Under the pieces are notes generated by a model. That model had not been told where the DNA came from and did no database searches. It saw only the letters and a list, made by a program, of their open reading frames with translations. A stretch of 8,213 nt of DNA from an uncultured Pirellulaceae bacterium (GTDB taxonomy: Bacteria > Planctomycetota > Planctomycetia > Pirellulales > Pirellulaceae). The stretch lies in contig CAMYNE010000064.1 in the NCBI GenBank assembly GCA_947259675.1, positions 1 to 8,213 of the forward strand. The letters are read 5' to 3'. Of the stretch, positions 4,987 through 8,213 are shown one piece after another. The stretch's first letter is position 1; each line of letters opens with the position of its first letter. The position numbers and the translations under genes are program-made.

Positions 4987-7158
4987 ATGAGATTCTCGGC
5001 ACTAATAACATTGATTTTGGCAGTCACATTCACACCTTTTCTTGGTGGTTGCAACTCAGTTAACAAGCGCAGGTGTCCCGACGGATGCGACGTCTTATCG
5101 GACCCTTGTACCTACAGCGATGGATCTAGTCCTTGTCGAAGTTGTCGGGCAGACCAGCCAGGTCGAATTGGATTGTTGCAAAGAATTCGCAACAGGAAAC
5201 AGACTGACTCGTATCTTGTTGCAGAAAACGAAATCGTTGCACCAGAAAGTTCCCATTACGCTACGACCAACGAATCATCTCGTTCATCTGTCTTTGAACC
5301 CGTCGATCATGGTCCCGCACAAGACTCCGGTCAGGAACAGGAAATATCACCTGAAGGCGAAATCAAATTTTTGATCCCGGAATTACCCAGTGACGCCAGG
5401 CGCAAATCGGCTGCCATGGACGCGCAGGAAACAAATGCTCCAGACCGTTCACTTGAGCCCAAGTCGATCATTCAAGATGCAAATCATTTTGACAAAATTG
5501 ATGTAGAGTCATCCGGCACAAGTCTTCTCGAGTATGACGATTCCGAATTTCACCTTCCCGGATCGGATTCAGATAGTCAACCGACGGTAATTGTGACGAG
5601 TGAACCAAACCACGAGACAACGTCACCGACGAAATCCGGTCGCAAGAATTCGGCGAACAACATCCCTCCGATCTTGAATCAACAACCTGAATCTGAATTT
5701 GAACCGGCTGAGAGCCGGGAACCTGAACAGTTCGGCGATTCGCCCAACTTTGAAAATGAGGAACCAACTCGCGAGAATGGAGCGATTGAATCCCAGCTTG
5801 AGCCCTTTTCGATCGATTCGAATGAAATCACCGCAGTTGATCAAACACCGCAAGTGATCGCTGAACCTGCGGCACGATTAGCGCAGCACTCAGAACCGAT
5901 CATTTTGAGGGCCCGCCCGACAAGCAAACACTACTTGCGGCCGAAGCTATATACTCCTCGTGAAACAACTTCGCGAAACCAGCAATCACAGCCCTCGTTT
6001 CGATATCGGCAACCGGCATCTTCGAGTGTACCAGTGCATCGCGCAGGCTTTGGGCCCGACTTATCACCTGATACAGCTTTGTCGGACACGACGGGGAGCG
6101 TCGAATTCAGAGATCTCCCCGCACTTAGTCTACCCAGCCTTGCGAACGTGGCGCCGGGGAATCAAAAGTTCAGTCATCTTCGCGCGGAATCGGATGCACA
6201 AAAAGCGAAACAACGGTTGCTGGACATTCAGGCCATCGTCAAATACGAAATTGATCGGCGAATTCAACAAGGTGAACTTCTCGTTCCATCTTCGCCACAA
6301 ATACTTCCGCTTGAACCCTCGATGCCAGTCAGCGAAACAGTACCCGTGCCATCGATCCAAGTCGAAACGGTCGTAGTTCCTGTGCCCGTTCCCGTCTTGG
6401 AACCATTGCCTCGACCTAAAACGACGCTTCACCAGATTAGTTCAAAGAACACCGATGCTCGATCGAATCACCCGTCTCTGCTGCAAACAGATTTGATTCT
6501 CGAAAATGAGCCTTCGCAAGTCGTTCGCCCCGAACGGAAACCCGCAGTTCCAATTCAGTCGTTTGAAATCACCGATCCGAATCTCCAATTGCCATCGACA
6601 ATCTCGGACAACCATCTTATTTTGTTACAGCCAGTGACTCCAAACGAACCAAATTTGTTCGTTCCGGTTCTGGAGTCGCCGACGGACCGAGACCTACCGG
6701 AGTCTTCCATTCTGGAACGAACCGAACGTTCGCCCGCAACTGGTACGATCGAATTGAGAATCGATTCAGTTCCAATCGATCAAACAACCGACTTCGACGA
6801 TTTTGGCGCCCAGTACCAAATGCCAATATTGAAATCAAATGAATGCATGCCATCAGTCCTTGACGATCAGCTCAAGTTATTACGGTTACGAGCGTGTCCT
6901 CAATCAGACGCTCAAAACACGCGGACGATTGCAAAATTCAGAAACGTTTCCACCCAATATCGCTACCTCTCAACTACTCCTGATTCAGAACAACCACGAG
7001 TCAAGTCCTTGCAGGAAAGCGATGCGAGCAATATCGAAATTCCCAAAATCCGCGCCGAACCAGTATACAATTACGAGAACCGCGAACGATTCGTCAAAGG
7101 ATTGTCGGAGCTTCAACCTCAAGAAACGGAAGCAAAAATACGCATCCTCGATCGTTAA
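4987..7158 (+). CDS. Large proline-rich lipoprotein of unknown function
   Basis: The ATG at 4987 gives 723 residues and places a lipoprotein signal at the N-terminus: Arg2, a hydrophobic stretch from about 4 to 18, and the lipobox Leu-Gly-Gly-Cys22. A TTG at 4963 would only add eight residues. After Cys22 comes a cysteine cluster (Cys30, 34, 41, 50, 53), then a very long region rich in Glu, Pro, Ser, Asn, Gln and Asp that looks disordered. A short helical patch lies near residues 400-435 ('SDAQKAKQRLLDIQAIV'), followed near 465 by an alternating 'VVVPVPVPVLEPLPRP' stretch, then more Pro/Ser-rich sequence. I recognise no catalytic domain, and no family name is offered. Composition suggests a flexible, envelope-anchored spacer or surface protein; that is inference. 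The codon pattern holds through the whole length and the product is compositionally coherent, so I consider the gene real. The HAD gene starts 18 bases after the stop, so one transcript is likely. Confidence 0.82.
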   Translation: MRFSALITLILAVTFTPFLGGCNSVNKRRCPDGCDVLSDPCTYSDGSSPCRSCRADQPGRIGLLQRIRNRKQTDSYLVAENEIVAPESSHYATTNESSRSSVFEPVDHGPAQDSGQEQEISPEGEIKFLIPELPSDARRKSAAMDAQETNAPDRSLEPKSIIQDANHFDKIDVESSGTSLLEYDDSEFHLPGSDSDSQPTVIVTSEPNHETTSPTKSGRKNSANNIPPILNQQPESEFEPAESREPEQFGDSPNFENEEPTRENGAIESQLEPFSIDSNEITAVDQTPQVIAEPAARLAQHSEPIILRARPTSKHYLRPKLYTPRETTSRNQQSQPSFRYRQPASSSVPVHRAGFGPDLSPDTALSDTTGSVEFRDLPALSLPSLANVAPGNQKFSHLRAESDAQKAKQRLLDIQAIVKYEIDRRIQQGELLVPSSPQILPLEPSMPVSETVPVPSIQVETVVVPVPVPVLEPLPRPKTTLHQISSKNTDARSNHPSLLQTDLILENEPSQVVRPERKPAVPIQSFEITDPNLQLPSTISDNHLILLQPVTPNEPNLFVPVLESPTDRDLPESSILERTERSPATGTIELRIDSVPIDQTTDFDDFGAQYQMPILKSNECMPSVLDDQLKLLRLRACPQSDAQNTRTIAKFRNVSTQYRYLSTTPDSEQPRVKSLQESDASNIEIPKIRAEPVYNYENRERFVKGLSELQPQETEAKIRILDR

Positions 7159-7176
7159 CTTCAACTGACCACGATA

Positions 7177-7929
7177 ATGAATTCCAAGACAAATCCATTG
7201 CATACCCGGAACTCGGTGCAATGGATTGTTCTTTTTGATGCCGTTGGCACCGTCTTGTTTCCTCAGCCGCATGTCGTCGACGCTTATTTGGAGCATGGCA
7301 TCCGCTTCAATTCTCGGCTGACTCGTGAGCAGGTGGCTACTCGATTCGCCAAAGCGCGCGCCGAACTTTTTGGCGTGGGCAACCGACATTCGCAAGCTGA
7401 ATCGCAAAATGGCGGTTTGCTTTCAAGCGATGAGATCGAACGCGAGATGTGGTTTCAACTCGTCAAACAGATCTACGACGACATTAGGCAAGTTGACGAG
7501 CTATTTGAAGCACTTTGGAAGCACTTTGCGACGCCAGAAAACTGGCAGATCTATGATGATGTAGTCGAGTGTTTTCGGCAGTTAAAAAAGCAGGATGCCA
7601 TCATCGCCATCGCTTCCAATTTCGACTCAAGGCTGTTAAACATCGTAAAGAAAAAGACTGAATTACATTTGGTCGATCATATTTTCTGCTCGTCGCAAAT
7701 CGGTTTCAGAAAACCCGATCCGCGTTTTTATGATTCGATACAATCAGCCATTCGATCAGCTTGTCCGATTCAAAGGTTGCAATTTGCGATGGTAGGCGAC
7801 GATCTCGAAAACGACTGCGATGCACCGGCAAGACTGGGCTGGCCAAGTTTTCACCTGAATCGCAAATCCCTGGCATCGCCGACCAATTCGATCGCATCCC
7901 TGGTCGAGTTGCCCTACCCGTTAACGTAA
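7177..7929 (+). CDS. HAD-superfamily hydrolase with an Asp-Ala-Val-Gly-Thr motif I
   Basis: The protein has 250 residues and is probably cytoplasmic. The haloacid dehalogenase motifs are in order: motif I 'LFDAVGT' with the nucleophile Asp21, motif II 'IASNF' with Ser147, motif III 'GFRKPDP' with Lys179, and motif IV 'MVGDDLENDCDAPARLGW' with Asp208, Asp209 and Asp213. The helical cap region between motifs I and II (about 32-125) fits subclass IA, near the HDHD3-like branch. Motif I has Val23 where typical phosphatases of the superfamily have a second Asp that serves as acid/base. 'DAVGT' variants occur in planctomycete and cyanobacterial members, so this is a subfamily trait and not damage. 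The substrate is unknown; phosphate ester or halide hydrolysis cannot be separated here. ATG 7177 is chosen without a Shine-Dalgarno sequence. A start further in would crowd the first beta strand. Confidence 0.9.
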   Translation: MNSKTNPLHTRNSVQWIVLFDAVGTVLFPQPHVVDAYLEHGIRFNSRLTREQVATRFAKARAELFGVGNRHSQAESQNGGLLSSDEIEREMWFQLVKQIYDDIRQVDELFEALWKHFATPENWQIYDDVVECFRQLKKQDAIIAIASNFDSRLLNIVKKKTELHLVDHIFCSSQIGFRKPDPRFYDSIQSAIRSACPIQRLQFAMVGDDLENDCDAPARLGWPSFHLNRKSLASPTNSIASLVELPYPLT

Positions 7930-7948
7930 CGCGTTGCATCAAATTGCA

Positions 7949-7960
7949 AACCGTACGGTT
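7949..7960. other. Twelve-base perfect palindrome between convergent genes
   Basis: AACCGTACGGTT (7949-7960) is its own reverse complement. It lies in the 33-base gap between the HAD stop and the stop of the oppositely oriented sdhB. The gap also contains AACGCGTT (7928-7935) and an inverted repeat TTGCA-TCAAAT-TGCAA (7934-7949). The cluster could act as a two-way transcription end or as a site for a dimeric protein, but the stems are short and no T-run of note follows. Confidence 0.35.
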
Positions 7961-7962
7961 AA

Positions 7963-8213
7963 TCACTGAGTTTTCATTTCACCGCGACGATTGATCGGTT
8001 GCGTCAAGGTTGCCCGCAAAAAATCGGAATTCATGCGGCTGATGAAAGCGATGCTGATGCCTTTCGGGCATTGAGCCTCACACTCGCCGTAGTTTCGACA
8101 GGAACCAAAACCCTCTTTTTCCATTTGCGTAACCATGGAAATTGCACGATCAAATCGTTCGGTCTGCCCTTGAGGCAACAGACCTAAATGGGAAACCTTG
8201 GCCGATGTGAATA
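7963..8213 (-). CDS. sdhB: Succinate dehydrogenase/fumarate reductase iron-sulfur subunit, C-terminal part
   Basis: The open frame on the - strand enters from the right edge, so the start and the N-terminal 2Fe-2S domain are missing. Visible sequence begins 'FTSAKVSHLGLLPQGQTERF' (codons down from 8211) and continues through 'MVTQMEKEGFGSCRNYGECE' and 'AQCPKGIS' to the stop TGA at 7965-7963. The Cys-x5-Cys-x3-Cys-Pro arrangement is the last cysteine group of SdhB/FrdB, which helps hold the 3Fe-4S and 4Fe-4S clusters that pass electrons from the flavin subunit to quinone. 'GECEAQCPKGIS' resembles the type B enzymes of Bacteroidota and deltaproteobacteria more than the E. coli enzyme. The other subunit genes would lie to the right, outside the window. 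The TTG at 8178 is internal to the gene. The gene ends 33 bases from the HAD gene, tail to tail. Confidence 0.95.
   Translation of the reverse strand, partial: FTSAKVSHLGLLPQGQTERFDRAISMVTQMEKEGFGSCRNYGECEAQCPKGISIAFISRMNSDFLRATLTQPINRRGEMKTQ

Noticed and set aside
4575..5066. 163-codon open frame on the - strand across the intergenic region
   Set aside because: No motif or protein-like pattern. It overlaps the lipoprotein signal peptide and its stop codon lies in the palindromic element.
5042..5374. 110-codon alternative frame inside the lipoprotein gene (also 5960-6376)
   Set aside because: The lipoprotein frame has the signal peptide and stays open for more than 700 codons. These are out-of-frame readings of it.
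1..8213. CRISPR array, insertion sequence, phage or defence island, tRNA/rRNA
   Set aside because: No spaced direct repeats, transposase, integrase, terminal inverted repeats of a transposon, or tRNA-like fold was found on reading both strands.

Overview
The window reads as a piece of a planctomycete chromosome, probably Pirellulales/Rhodopirellula-like. This is an inference from family flavour. The TPR protein ends in an 'NNLAWVLATSP...RDGDRAIELATKACE' type segment, there is a zinc-ribbon protein with two membrane segments, the HAD protein opens with 'FDAVGT', the SdhB is of the non-classical (type B) kind, GC is moderate, and most genes lack a Shine-Dalgarno sequence. Six complete genes and two genes cut by the window edges are supported. 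The six complete genes and the left-edge gene are on the + strand. The right-edge gene is on the - strand.

Layout. Bases 2-823 are the C-terminal third of a membrane-bound proton/sodium-pumping pyrophosphatase. After a 270-base gap comes a 615-residue exported TPR protein (1094-2941). Its mature N-terminus is a tandem Gln-acid repeat and its C-terminus is a charged Lys/Asp/Glu tail. A run of three short genes with small gaps follows: a zinc-ribbon membrane protein (2970-3419), an HD-domain hydrolase (3489-4064) and a pterin-4a-carbinolamine dehydratase (4107-4469). A gap of about 520 bases (4470-4986) holds a cloverleaf-capable palindromic element and a possible promoter region. Then come a large proline-rich lipoprotein of unknown function (4987-7158) and a HAD-superfamily hydrolase 18 bases later (7177-7929). 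The last gene meets, tail to tail, the C-terminus of the succinate dehydrogenase/fumarate reductase iron-sulfur subunit on the - strand (7963 to the right edge).

Function. Most of this is core or housekeeping content: pyrophosphate-driven ion pumping, pterin recycling and respiration. The two exported proteins of unknown role are the exceptions. No mobile element, CRISPR array, defence locus, biosynthetic cluster, tRNA or rRNA is visible. The parts least explained are the palindromic element at 4522-4582, the lipoprotein and its long leader, the hexanucleotide repeat at the mature start of the TPR protein, and a dnaX-like slippery heptamer just before that protein's charged tail. I do not see convincing evidence of a new multi-gene system.
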